A stretch of DNA of 64,000 nt, taken from Lepidurus packardi (lineage: Eukaryota > Arthropoda > Branchiopoda > Notostraca > Triopsidae). The first letter of the stretch is position 1; the number at the start of each line of letters is the position of its first letter. Under the pieces are notes generated by a model. That model was not told the DNA's origin, made no database searches, and saw only the letters and a program-made list of their open reading frames with translations. The stretch lies in contig JAKZAN010000007.1 in assembly GCA_023053545.1 (NCBI GenBank), positions 10,602,001 through 10,666,000 of the forward strand. Reading direction: 5' to 3'. The translations under genes and the position numbers were made by a program. Below, piece after piece: positions 37,001 through 47,846 of this stretch.

Positions 37001-38550
37001 GAGCTAATGAACGGACACGGTGGTGGTGGCCAAGTCAAACTGGAAGGGGCGGGGCCTGACACGAAAACACCGGTAAGCGCAGTAATGCCAGACCAGAAAA
37101 CTGGAGAAGGGGCTGCGATCCCTCCGGTAGTACCTGCGGCCATTCCGGCCAGTACCGGAGCGATCTATTTTAGCTACTTTGAAACTCCGCCTGTTTTGGG
37201 CAGCGACGATATTGACATGTAAGTCTTTCTTTGACGAGCAAAATCGAACCCAGTTTTGAGATGTTTCTTTCTTCTCTGGCGCGAAACAGGGATGCGCGAG
37301 ACCAAAACCAGTATTTGGTGGAAGCCAAGAAACTCAAGCACGCGGCAGATCGGCAGACGAACCGAACATTACAAGTGAAACAGTACCTGGAAGCGGTACT
37401 GTATTTCATCCTGACGGGAATTGCGATGGAGCATGACGCTGCCATGGAAAAGTCGGCTTATATCCTGTACAAGGATACCTTGGGCTTAATCAAGTAAGGT
37501 TAACTTGATGTCTGAGTTGTTGTCTTCATGAGTTCCGGGTTTGTAGGACTATTTCTTCGTCCCAAAAGGCGTTGCAGCAAGTGGACTCGAAATTGGTGGT
37601 GCTCAGGTAATCTTTCTTTCCTTAAGTAGCCCATGTCCATCAAATCTCGCAAAAAGTGTCACATTCAACTAAGCTTGGAATGGGTCTTTAGTTTGCGGTG
37701 CCAGTCGCTATTGTACTTGAAGCTCTTCCGGATGCGGCATTTAGAAGCCAAAGAACTTCAGAGAATCATCAACGACTATCAAAAAGTGACTTTGTCTTGA
37801 CTTTATTGTTTCTATTATTGGCGAAGGGCTGTGCAGTCCTTCCGAATGGCATGGATGTGTGGCTTCCAAAGTACTTATCCTTGAAACTACTTTTAGAAAA
37901 TTACCGACGACGCTAAAAGAGAGCAACCCGGAGGAATTCAACCTTACGCCAACCTGCCTGTGCCTGTCGCATCGACGGGAGCTCCCAGTACAGGGCTCTT
38001 CCGGAGTACAGGCACGCCCTCCCCCCTTTCCCCCACCCCCTCCCCGGCCGGTTCGGTAGGGTCGGTAGGGAGTCAATCCTCGGGTTACAGCAGCGGCGAG
38101 TTGCCCGGAGCGGTGAACCCGAATGCGAGCTCCAGCACAGGCTTAGCCTCAGTAGGAGGAGCGACGGCGGTGGTTCCGGCCGCGACCAACCCGGGAGGAG
38201 TGGTCAAAATGGAGACCGTGGTCAACAACGGTGCCTTGACCGGCTACGTACCTGTGCCTGTGGCAGTGCACAATATTCTGCTGAAGCAAAACCAGTACTC
38301 GGTGTACTTAAACTCGAGTCACGATTTGTGGGAACAAGGCGATTTGCTGGTGCAACAAGCCGAGTTGCAAGGTACCAACTTTTCTTTGTTCAAGTTGAGG
38401 GATCATTGAAGAACTGTTTTTCTAGCGTTCTTTATCGAATTGGATCGGGTTTGCGGACCGTTAACTTTGCACAGTTCCTTACGGGACTTGGTACGATATG
38501 CGCGGCAAGGCCTTCAACGTTTGCGCTACGCGGGCAGCAATAGCAGGTAG
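31063..38550 (+). CDS. lilli: Lilliputian/AFF family, super elongation complex scaffold
   Basis: Thirteen exons: 31063-31097, 31369-31504, 31577-32182, 33655-33693, 33771-34021, 34813-35086, 35256-35309, 35381-37218, 37290-37493, 37547-37606, 37692-37785, 37897-38371 and 38426-38550 (1396 residues). The N-terminal AF4 homology block reads MPLFGAPVKV...TRQLIEETLGSYDRLKNSI. An EELLSEI segment follows, then acidic and serine-rich regions, an AT-hook-like PKKRRGRPPK and a long Ser run. VMCRLRLNLLLRRP resembles the AF9/ENL-binding motif of AFF4. The C-terminal homology domain has YLVEAKKLKHAADRQTN, LRCQSLLYLKLFRMR and SSLRDLVRYARQGLQRLR. The family scaffolds P-TEFb and ELL for transcription elongation in the nucleus. 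The first exon is the least certain; it rests on frame and an AG/GTAAAC junction. Confidence 0.9.
34583..34729. mobile_element. Hairpin/MITE-like inverted repeat (family A, copy 2)
   Basis: The arms at 34583-34640 and 34671-34729 are inverted repeats over about 58 bases with a 30-base loop. Termini read CTTTAGTAATAGCG and, inverted, CTTTAGGAATAGCG. Inner blocks CCTGGTGC, GCACTTT and GGCACTGAGTG match the order in the copy at 28579-28693. It lies in an AFF intron. Confidence 0.75.
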
Positions 38551-39466
38551 CCTGGTGGTGATCTTAATTTATTTACTTGCTAGTGTGTAGGAAAACGTGG
38601 TTTTAAAGCAATTTAGCAACAGCCCGGGAGCGAGGGGGGGAGTATTTGTGATAGCTTTGTATCATGTCCAAACCATCGTGTTTTTCTTTACTTATTTATT
38701 TGGGGGGTTGGAAGTGAAAGGAAGGAAGACAAGTGTCCTCGTTGTGGGTCGCTTGGCAGGCGGAAACTGCTAAGGGGCAGACAAAGAGTGCTGGGGCGGG
38801 GCTGAAAGTGAAGGGCTCCGCCCCCCTCTTCTTTAGTTGTATAGCTCGTGATCTGAAATAGCACTACTACGGTATCTTATGGTTTACCCTGTTGTGTAGG
38901 CAAAACAGCAAAGAATCCCCCGTCAGATTTCTTTTTTTCCTTAACGGTTTTTTAAAGGAAGGAAGTGTGTGGCCAGGGGGAATTCATGATCTATGGTCAA
39001 AAGAAGCTGCTAGTGCCTATGCCATTTTTAAAAAGTGTGAATGCTCATGGAACGTTTGTCCAATGGAATGCATAGTTTATTACGAAACCTTACAAAACGA
39101 CTAGTTTCCTTTAAAGAGATTACGTGTGCTAATCTCCAATACGTATAGATATAGATTGGCTTAACGGATGTGTATAGCGGGACTGAAGGCGCCTTTTTCC
39201 TGGGGAATGACTATGGTTTCAAAGTTTGTTCAAGAGATGGCCTTCTCATTTCATTCGCGATGTTCTCAATAGATGGCTTGTTCTCAATTTTTCACATTTT
39301 AGAAACAAAAATAAGGCTACTAAATAATGTTAATAAATGATCAATAATAATGCTAATAAATAATGTTAATAAATGATCAATAATAATGCTAATAAGAAAA
39401 TAATGAGGGTTTTTGCTCCATAGTTTTGTATGATAAAATTCTCTCTCCATCTACAAAATATAACAT
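38551..39466. other. Convergent 3' region between lilli and SLC6 gene
   Basis: Both genes end here. No coding exon is recognised. It includes the 36-base tandem repeat at 39322-39393. Confidence 0.5.
39322..39393. repeat. Two-copy 36-base AT-rich tandem repeat
   Basis: The unit begins AAATAATGTTAATAAATGAT and is present twice with no visible difference (39322-39357 and 39358-39393), just beyond the 3' end of the SLC6 gene. Confidence 0.8.
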
Positions 39467-42400
39467 TCAGTACCACTTGGGTGGAGACTTCATTTCCACC
39501 TCGTCGTCTTCTACTACGACTTGTAAGTCGTCTCCATCCGTATCTAAAAAACACACGAACAGGTTTAATAAGCTCAGAGGTTGTGCTGGCCTAATAGCAT
39601 TCAAGTAACAGTAAGTACCGAACACGTGCGTAGTCAGTGGAACCGCGGAATCCGTGTGTTTAGGCGCGTTTCCTTTCAGGTACACAATCTTGTCTGACTT
39701 GTCCCAGTCGAGTGGTTCCAACAAGCCCACAATGCGCTATTGCGAGAAGAGCTCAGTTTTTCAATTATTTACAATGGTTAATATTAACTTGTCGAAGAGA
39801 TCCTTCAGCTCGGGACAACTGAATCACCGCAATGGTAGGTATAGCCGCCACGGAAGTGAATGAAATCAGCCAACCAATGGCAATGGCCGAGCCAGGGTAC
39901 ACGTAGTGCCCATAAGTAAGTGGTTTGTAATCGAACCAGCCGAATATGAGGATGGCCTAAAGAAAGGGGCGGGGTAATTTGTCCGGTCTTGGAAAACTAG
40001 AAAAAAGCGGAAACTTACACTAATTAAGACCGGCAGCAAGTACTTCCAGAGGAAAAACCAATAATAGTAAGTCGGAGGGTAGTAGCCAATCATGGCTTTG
40101 ATGTCGTTTAAGAACCGACTCGCCCCGTAGTGCCACATGACGACGCTCACTTCGGTCATGCCGATAATGAGCGCGGAAAAGGTGGCTGCGTGACTGTCAA
40201 TCAGTTGCAAGATATACATGCCTGCCGACGTGCACATGGGGAGACCCAAGAGGAACATACAAGTTGCACAGCCAAAGAGAACCCACCTATAACAAAAGAA
40301 GCAGAATGACACATTCGAATGTCTAGAAATGCCATTTTGAACCCAATGTTTCTAGAGTTATACTTGTGATTCTGACCCCGTAGTTTGTCAGGCCAGGTAT
40401 CTAAAATCGTAGTGACCACCGTCTCCAAGACGGTAAACTGCGTGCCCAAGCCCAGCGTGAGAAACATGACGAAAAACAAGGTGGACCATAAAGGCGCCAA
40501 AGGTAGTCGAGAAACCGCTTCGGGGTACGCAATGAAAGCCAAACCGGCGCCTTGGGTCGCTACTTGATCAATAGGAAGCCCCAATTCGTGCGCCATGAAG
40601 CCGATAATCCCAAAGATGACGAATCCCGCGAAGAAGGCTGTCAACACGTTTCCAGTGGCCACAATTACCGCATCACTAAGTTCAGTATATCATAGAGGGT
40701 CAAATTTCCGTTCACTTAATTCCTTAGTTCATTTTCCCCAATTCGTAGGAGAATTGGATCAAAGTGCTTACCGGAAGCAGTCGTTGTGGAATTTGTTGTA
40801 ACTGGCCAGGGTGATGAGTCCACCCCAGCAGGGTGAAAGCGAGAAAAATATCTGCATGGCAGCATCGCCCCAAACCTAAGAGAAACGTCCGTGAGTACTT
40901 CCTGTCTGACTTTCTTATTTTTGATTTATTTATTATTATTATTATTAGTTTTATATTATATTTATTATTACTGGGGATTTATTATTGCTTTATCTTTCTT
41001 ATTTTTTTTTTTAATGGATTCGTTGTAATGGAAATTCTTACGGAAGCTTCCGTGAGTTTATCCCACTGTGGGGTAAGATAAAAGGACATTCCTTCATAGT
41101 ACCCAGGAAGTGTTACGGCGCGAACGAGCAATACCGTCAAGATAAGGTACGGGAACAACGAAGTAAAGTAGACAGCCTATAAAACATAGCAAAAAACGAA
41201 ATCTCTGTTAACTGCGGTTCATCAACCACAGCCTAAAGTGTTTTACCTTGCCTACGCTTTTTATGCCCTTGAATAGAGCTAAGCCTACCACAACCCAAGC
41301 GAGTAGCAAACACAAGGCCAGACGCCAACTCACGGTTCCAATTTCCTCGATGCCGGTACTTATATCCAGTACATGGTTACTAATGAAAAACAAACATGTT
41401 ATTGGAGAAACGGAAAGCGTATAAGGGCAGAAGAGGGTTTTTATGTTTTTTTCCCCAATGGACAAACCGCAATCCCCTTCCTTGGTAGGTTGAGAAAGGC
41501 ATAAACCTGCTTACTGGAAATACTCGTCGGCAGGCGACTTGGAATGATGGGTGGAGATATTCAGTGCAGTCCACGCATCTGCAGAGACTTCATGCTCGTA
41601 AATGCAGTTTCCGCTCACGTTTACCAAACCTCCACTAGTGGTGCAATTTCTTGCGTTAAGCGGTCGACACACTACGAAATCATAGAGGCTTTTTCATTAC
41701 AGTTCTTTTCGTATGGGAAATAATGTGGACTTTTAACCTACAAGGTTATGGTTACACCTTTTTTTTCCCTTTCCTCAGGACCTCAACAATGAAAAAGGGG
41801 AGTTGAACCGAAACCCATCAAGGCCCGCGGTTTGAGAACCAAAGACCCTGTTAGGGTTCTCTTTTTCATTGTTGAGCGACTAGAAAACGTGCGCAACCCT
41901 ACGAGTTGCGCCAGATCCATATGCGCGATCTTAGGTTTTCATTTTACGGGACTTACCCAAAGTGTTCCAGCTGTTATCGCAGGACGACCAGGGTAATTCA
42001 TTGGTGAAGGAAGCGAACAAGTAGAAAAATGACCAGGCAACGACCATGTTGTAGTAAATCCCGATAAAGAACGAGATTATGAACATCGCATACCCAATTC
42101 CTGTAGGAAACATTCTCATTACCATTTGAAAACAAACAGGAAGTCGTTTTTTGTAGAAAAAAAATTACCCGAAAACAAGGGACAAATCTTCCAGACCTTG
42201 ATAGGCCCTTCGCTCGCATACTGCCCAAAGGCAATTTCAAAAAAGAAGAGCGGCAACCCAGCAAATATGTACATAATTGCGTAAGCAATTAAAAAAGCCC
42301 CTGTGAAGGTTAAAACGTGTAAAAATTAACAATGAGGTGATGTAGTAGGGAGTTTTAAAAATTGCCCAGCTTGTCATACCTCCTCCATTGCGGTAGCACA

Positions 42401-42548
42401 AGTATGGAAATCTCCATATGGTACCTAATCCCACGGCGTACGAAAAGCACGTGAGCAAAAACTCCAACTTGTTCGACCAGTTGCCACGCTCGTGGGTAAT
42501 CACTTGTTTTGGACTACTGGCGGCCTGGTACTTCCCGTTTTGCGGCAT
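39467..42548 (-). CDS. SLC6 Na+/Cl- dependent transporter, glycine-transporter-like
   Basis: Twelve exons: 42548-42380, 42300-42169, 42100-41957, 41671-41515, 41379-41247, 41176-41042, 40875-40772, 40675-40364, 40286-40019, 39956-39789, 39736-39619 and 39543-39467 (638 residues, usual for the family). TM1 carries the sodium-site signature [24 protein letters not shown] across exons 1-2. A large extracellular loop with paired cysteines and N-glycosylation sequons (NCT, NVS, NIS) follows, then [13 protein letters not shown]6-8 show [20 protein letters not shown] and [17 protein letters not shown]. It is a plasma-membrane amino-acid or neurotransmitter uptake carrier; glycine is inferred by resemblance to GlyT. 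The start at 42548 follows a possible acceptor (GCTAG), so a 5' untranslated exon is likely. An in-frame Met at 42623 is an alternative. Confidence 0.92.
41782..41876. mobile_element. Foldback element with 16-base perfect terminal inverted repeats (family B)
   Basis: It starts CTCAACAATGAAAAAG (41782-41797) and ends with the exact reverse complement at 41861-41876, 95 bases in all. An internal stem pairs GAGAACC with GGTTCTC. It lies in intron 3 of the SLC6 gene. Confidence 0.75.
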
Positions 42549-43670
42549 TCTAGCAGACAACACACACACACATTCACAATATTCCAATTGATTTCGACTA
42601 CCCCTAATGGAAAGGAGTTTCAAACGCTCTGAAAGACGATGCGCGCCACGTGACTGATGTCACGTCTAGTGTCCAACCCGGTTTTTCTATAAAAGGAAAT
42701 CGGATACCGCAGCTTCGTGTGATAGTTGGCAATTACCACGCAATAATCGCTGTAGCAATGTCATACGTCTCGTCCAGTCTGCTGCCTATACCTAACTAGA
42801 ACTAGGAAGCCCTATAGCCTAGGCGAGCACTATCCTTTCCTTGCCTGACACTTGCCCACGTCATTTGTGGTTGAAAGTCGAGCAATAGAGCTGAAGGAAA
42901 AGTTGCTTACCAACGCAACGTTGAGTAAGCTTCGACGACGACTATAAATAGTATGGCCATCATATTCTGAATTCTCTCTGCTCTGAATACGCTGGATATT
43001 CTGTATGTTCTCGATATTGTGAATATGCTATTCTGGAAAGCGAAAACAGCACATACACGGAATGCCTCTCGGAAACAAACAAGACAGTCGGATCGATAAA
43101 CAAACGCAATATTCGTGAATAAAGGATCTTTGTCGACCCACATTTCCGCTTTCTGGGAAAATCCTTATCGATCTGTGACGCGCGCAGCGCCACGAAACCA
43201 GACATTTCTGGTTTCTACTGGAAAAGAGCGGTAAAGCGAGCACCCCGAATGGACAAGAAGCGGGAAGAGATGAACAGCTGACAGAAAGGGAGCGCGAAGA
43301 AGGAAGAGGAGAGTGGAAAGCAAGAAGTGACAATCCGCAACTCGTGATGCCGACTCCTGACAGCAGGAGAAGGTGCCAAGGGAGAAAATCTAGACGCCCA
43401 CACCTTCTTTTCCCGCTACAAAATTAGAGATATATCTATGGCAGCACACTCACGAGGTAGAAGCGTCAGTGTAATTTGTAACCCCGTTTCCGGCTTGCTC
43501 AGGGCAATTATGTATTCTTGGCCAACACATGGGGATCGTTTTCGTTTTGTTGTATACAATTCACATATGGCTTCATTCATATTTGGAAAGAACTACGAGC
43601 CCCCAAGCCCAAGCGTTTTCCTGAATCTTTTCCAAGTCTGTTTTGTTAGTTTCCGCGTCGTTCTTTCAAA
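42549..43670. other. Upstream region of SLC6 gene, downstream of Nup50
   Basis: No coding exon is recognised. It should contain the SLC6 promoter and any untranslated first exon, plus the 3' untranslated region of leftward Nup50. A stretch at 42960-43035 is low-complexity, with repeated ATTCTG/GAATAT words. Confidence 0.4.
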
Positions 43671-45187
43671 TTAGGACGTGATTTCATTCAATTTCTCCAG
43701 CAATTCATCCGCATCGGCTTCCGTCTTCACTCGGATCAACATCGGGGTGGGCACAGGTTCCGCCTTGGGGTCCAAGGGCGGATTGGGAACGCAGACGATC
43801 ATGACATTATTTTTCCCGGATTTCTGGATGGGCAAGCCGGGACTGAGCGCAATGTTGAGGAGAATCGTCCCCAAACTCGTGTCTGCTCTCACCAAGAGCT
43901 GGGATTTGCCCGGCGAAGTTTGCTTAATGTACAGCGTCCCGACTCCTTTATCTTGGAAAGTTTTGTCTTTCTTATAGAAAAGTTTGCATCTACAGAAAGA
44001 ATCCAATAACGGGTTAGCACATTTGACATTCTTTAGCTTCCTTTTTTCGGGTTGTTTGTACCTGATTTTGTGCACACAGTTGTCTTCTTTAACTTCCACT
44101 ACTTCCACTTTGGGTGGCGTTTCATCGTCGCTGTCTTGGGCTTGTTCTGCTGCTCCATCGGATCTACCCAAATTCAAAAAAGAGAAATTCATCTTATTAA
44201 TGCTTCGCTTTAATAGCACATCCCAAGCGTATCAGGCTTCTCCTTCGCATGTTGAAAAAGAAGACCTTTGAGCTCCAAATTGTAAATATGTCCTAGTGCG
44301 GTGAAAGCAAACGGTATTTCCAGAGACTGATCGTTGCGTGGCAACAGCTCGCACAGCGCGATTATCGGTGGGATAATAGCGAATGGTACAGCTACCACTC
44401 CAGGCTGGAAAAGATACCTTCTTGCAAAAATTTCATTCTTGGACCACTGAAAGCTTACGGAAAGCTCAAGTAATACGTACATTGGCGGCGGTTGGGCCTG
44501 AGGCTGCGAACTTTCGCTTAAACTCGGCTTTTGGTCTTCAGCTTTCTTGGCCGCGATACTTTGCGAGAAAAACCCAAAGGGAGGCTGCTTCGGGGCTGGC
44601 TCTTCTTTCTTGTCACTCTCGACACGGTTGCTGTTCGGGTTTCCTTTCTGAATGTCCGTCAAATGGCGTTTGTAGTCTTCAAAGACTGGCGTGAGAACAC
44701 AATAAGGATTTCGTTTCACTTCGGTCGTAAGCCAGGCTAAGAGCTCTTCGTTGAGTGCTCTCAGCTTCTCCAAGTAGTCCTGCTTTTGGTTGCTGTTGGC
44801 GGAAGCAGGCGTTGATAGTCCTGATGCTCCGGTCGTAGCTGTGGCTGACGCAGTAGGTAGGCCGAAGGTGATGGACTTGCTGCTGTTGATCATAGCTCCA
44901 CTGCTTGCATTCGAACCGTTGGAGAACATGGAAGACGGGAGTAAAGAGAAGCCCAGGCTCGGTTTCTTGTTATCAGGATTGGCACTCAAGCCAAAGCCAG
45001 CAAAACCCGCGAAAGAGGATGTTTTCGCAGGTTGATCTGCACTTCCGATTCGTCTTTTGGCCACTCGGATCTGACGCTGCTGGAGGACGTCTTTCGCTGC
45101 TACTTCAAAAGAACCTGCTTCTTCGTCTGGGTCTTCCTGGTCCCAGTTGTCGTGGGTTAAAACAGACGTAGCTTGTCGTTTGGACAT
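43671..45187 (-). CDS. Nup50: Nup50, nuclear pore/importin-alpha cofactor
   Basis: Three exons: 45187-44481, 44163-44062 and 43989-43671 (375 residues). The N-terminus [27 protein letters not shown] with a KRRI basic patch matches the importin-alpha-binding segment of Nup50. The centre has a few FG motifs ([17 protein letters not shown]) and [23 protein letters not shown]. The C-terminal RanBP1-like domain has [19 protein letters not shown] and [12 protein letters not shown], very close to animal Nup50. It binds importin-alpha and Ran at the nuclear basket and speeds cargo release. The intron 44480-44164 stays open in frame for about 90 codons when unspliced, which could give a form without the Ran domain. 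A truncated tandem copy lies immediately to the right. Confidence 0.93.
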
Positions 45188-45533
45188 GATTTATAAGGCT
45201 GAAACAACACAAGTTATTATTAAATCCTATCACCTGCTAATGTTATCAATCTCCACACTTATCACGTTGTAGATGGACGAAGCAAACTCAGTAAAGCCGC
45301 TCGATGGAGTTAAAAACGAAATTTTGAATGTTGTCGCTTACGCCATCTATGGAAAAAGATGTGTGTAGCTCTTACTTAGTGGCGCTGCTGTCGTGAGCCT
45401 CCAACTTTCAGTACCATGCGCGGAGTTGGTTGGTGTGTTTTTACATTTAAAAAAGTGTTGGGAAGCCCGTTTTGAGAGAAAGGTAATTATTATTGGCTCA
45501 TGTAAAGATAAATAAGTCGTCTAGGAATACAAG

Positions 45534-45785
45534 TGTTAAGGACAGAGTGCTCCTGTATTTAGCGTACAAAGCCTGTAACACTCGTACACTTTTGGTTGGA
45601 ATAATAATGGTTCTAAATAACACTTGCTTAACTACGGCTCTGCTTCTTTCGACTTTCTCTCTCGCTTGCTCTCTCTCAACTCTCTGTCCTCGACTACCTT
45701 CCTTTCCCTGCTTTCTCCCCCCTGACCTAGCCAGCTCTGACGTAGGTCAGATGCCAACAGGTAACCACCCTGGCATAACTTAACA
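45534..45785. mobile_element. Solo-LTR-like insertion, 252 bases
   Basis: The segment begins TGTTAAG and ends CTTAACA. It is flanked by CAAG at 45530-45533 and 45786-45789, a 4-base target-site duplication. The duplicated flank near 46950-46970 lacks the segment and reads AGGAATA-AAAG-GAACAAG, the matching empty site. TG...CA ends with a 4-base duplication fit a solo LTR of a retrotransposon. A non-autonomous DNA element is possible. Confidence 0.7.
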
Positions 45786-45905
45786 CAAGGAACAACCTGC
45801 ATGTTTCATGTAATACTTTGCCAGTACTAGTCCCTATAAGAATTGAAACGTAATTGAGGGTTACAAGGTGACTCGATAGTTGCTGCCATCTTTGTTTCAT
45901 GCGCT

Positions 45906-46619
45906 TCAAAACGAAATAAATTTTATTTGTTTGATTCGCTTCGCCTGAGAACTTTCGCTTAAACTCGGCTTTTGGTCTTCAACTTTCTTGGCCGCGATTC
46001 TCTGCTTCGGGGCTGGCTCTTCTTTCCTATCACTATTGACATGGTTGCTGTTTGAGTTTCCTTTCTGAATGTCCGTCAAGTGGCGTGTGTAATCTTCAAA
46101 GACAAGCGTGAGGACACAATAAGGATTTCGTTTCACTTCGGTCGTAAGCCAGGCTAAGAGCTCTTCGTTGAGTACTTTCAGCTTCTCCAAGTAGTCCTGC
46201 TTTTGGTTGCTGTTGGCGAAAGCAGGCGTTGATAGTGCTGATGATCCAGTTGTGGCTGTCACTGACGCAGTAGGTAGGCCGAATGTGATGGACTTGCTGC
46301 TGTTGATCATACTGGTTACATTCGAACCGTTGGATAACCATGTTCTTCTATAAACTCCCATGGAAGACCATGGGAGTTTATAGAAGACCAGGCTCGATGT
46401 TTCATTATCAGGATTGGAACTCTGGCCAAACTCAGGAAAACCCGCGAAAAAGGATGTTTTCGGTTGATCCGCACTTTCGATTCGTCTTTTAGCCACTCGG
46501 ATTCGATGCTGCTTGAGGACGTCTTTCACTGCCACTTGAAAAGAACCTGCTTCTTCGTCTGGGTCTTCCTGGTCCCAATTGTCGTGGGTTAAAACAGACG
46601 TAGCTTGTCGTTTGGACAT
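45906..46619 (-). CDS. Truncated tandem copy of Nup50
   Basis: An open frame of 237 residues starts with the same [27 protein letters not shown] as Nup50 and follows it to SLSESSQ. It then ends in an unrelated tail (AKRIKQIKFISF). It has the importin-alpha-binding part but no RanBP1-like domain. A 24-base in-frame loss removes the PPFGFFSQS segment. A short in-frame insertion (YRRTW region) comes from a palindrome. An AATAAA on the minus strand at 45927-45922 overlaps the last codons. The 5' flank is duplicated too, so a promoter may be present. It may be a working truncated protein or a decaying pseudogene; the unbroken frame despite many substitutions favours recent function or recent origin. 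Confidence 0.7.
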   Translation of the reverse strand: MSKRQATSVLTHDNWDQEDPDEEAGSFQVAVKDVLKQHRIRVAKRRIESADQPKTSFFAGFPEFGQSSNPDNETSSLVFYKLPWSSMGVYRRTWLSNGSNVTSMINSSKSITFGLPTASVTATTGSSALSTPAFANSNQKQDYLEKLKVLNEELLAWLTTEVKRNPYCVLTLVFEDYTRHLTDIQKGNSNSNHVNSDRKEEPAPKQRIAAKKVEDQKPSLSESSQAKRIKQIKFISF

Positions 46620-47095
46620 GACTTATAAGCCTAAAAAAACACAAGTTATTATTAAATCCTATTACCTGTTGATGTTATTAATCTCCACACTTAATCACGT
46701 GGTAGGTTGACGAGGCAAAGCGCAGTAAAGCAGATGCAGTTCAAAGCTAAATTTTGAATAGTTGTCGCTTACGCCATCTATGGGAAACTGTCTATAGCTC
46801 CTAATTGGGGGCGCTGCTGTCTTGAGCTTCCAACGCTCACTGCCTTGCACGGCGTTTGTTGTGGTGTTTTTCCATTTAAAAAAGTGCTGGGAAGCCCGTT
46901 TTGGGAGAAAGGGTAATTATTATTGGCTCATTTAAAGATACATAATTCGTCTAGGAATAAAAGGAACAAGCTCCATGCTTATTGTAATACTTTGCAAGTA
47001 CTAGTCGCTGTAAGAATTGAAACGTAATTGAGGGTTACAAGGTGACTCGGTAGTTGCTGCCATCTTTGTTTCATTCGCTTCAAAACCAAGATTCG
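45940..47095. repeat. Segmental tandem duplication of Nup50 5' part and flank
   Basis: This unit matches about 44500-45905 (minus the 252-base insertion) in the same orientation. It covers the Nup50 5' coding exon, 5' flank (AACACAAGTTATTATTAAAT, then TCTCCACACTTA) and further upstream sequence (GGTAATTATTATTGGCTCAT; GAAACGTAATTGAGGGTTAC). The junction of the two units is near 45906-45940. Confidence 0.85.
46344..46387. repeat. Perfect 20-base inverted repeat with 4-base loop
   Basis: Arms 46344-46363 and 46368-46387 are exact reverse complements, with AAGA between them. It lies inside the coding frame of the truncated Nup50 copy and is absent from the parental gene. Confidence 0.9.
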
Positions 47096-47846
47096 AATCT
47101 AATGCAGCAATGCCTGCGAGCCTGTATTGGCTTCTAGAAGTACTCTTTTATGTTCTCCTTTGACATATTGGATTAAAGAGTTGAAAGCGTTGCAAGAACC
47201 GAGTTCGATCAGTAGGAATTATAGCGTAAGTTGGATTGCTAAAAGTTGCACACTGCACACGAATTTAGTCTCCTTGAAAAAAATATTTCGAAAGTGAACT
47301 TAACAATCGTTTTTTTTTTTCTTCTATTTCCACAGCTTCCTGTTCGGTGAGGTTCTCAAGTCAAAGTCTCAGTTTCTTTCCAATATACAGTACAAATGAG
47401 AAATAAAGTGGATCCTTTCCTTTTTCGGGTACACCTTCTCCATTTCTTATTACTGATTCTCATGCATAGCAATCAGTCAATCCTTGTTGCGGGCCCGCAA
47501 GGGAAATGTCAGGGTTTCATGATGCTTTTGGTAGCCGCATTACTGGGGATGTGTGACACTGAGTTTTCTGTCCTGTTTATTTGTATTGGGGTCGCGTGGG
47601 CTTATTTCTAATGCATGGGATATTTACTTTACGGTATGAGCCATAGCACACTTTTTCGGGATAGACACTTTTGCGCTGTATGAAGTTGGTAGCCATGACC
47701 TAACATGGCTACATAAGAAACACTACGTTTAATACTTCTACAAGAAGCAGATCCCCGAGGACACGTCATGATATGTCGAATTTCCTAGCTGTTGAAACCA
47801 AAGACAAATGAAAAGGTGGAATTCTCTCTCGTTAGCTAACTCTTAC
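47096..47846. other. Region that should contain the last exon of the CARP gene
   Basis: The coding chain of the leftward carbonic-anhydrase-related gene leaves its ninth exon in phase 1 at 47847, so at least one more exon lies further left. Several AG acceptors give short terminal reading frames (near 47750, 47700 and 47135) but none is convincing. Confidence 0.4.

Noticed and set aside
35878-37143. Several long open frames on the - strand
   Set aside because: They mirror the GC-rich, serine-rich large exon of the AFF gene.
45727-45909. Possible separate small gene between the Nup50 copies
   Set aside because: The stretch is explained by duplicated flank plus the inserted 252-base element.
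47190-47235. tRNA-like GAGTTCGATC box
   Set aside because: No matching acceptor stem, D-arm or A-box could be folded around it.
47396-47611. 71-codon + strand frame with a hydrophobic start
   Set aside because: No homology, no splice partner, and it lies antisense in the 3' region of the CARP gene.
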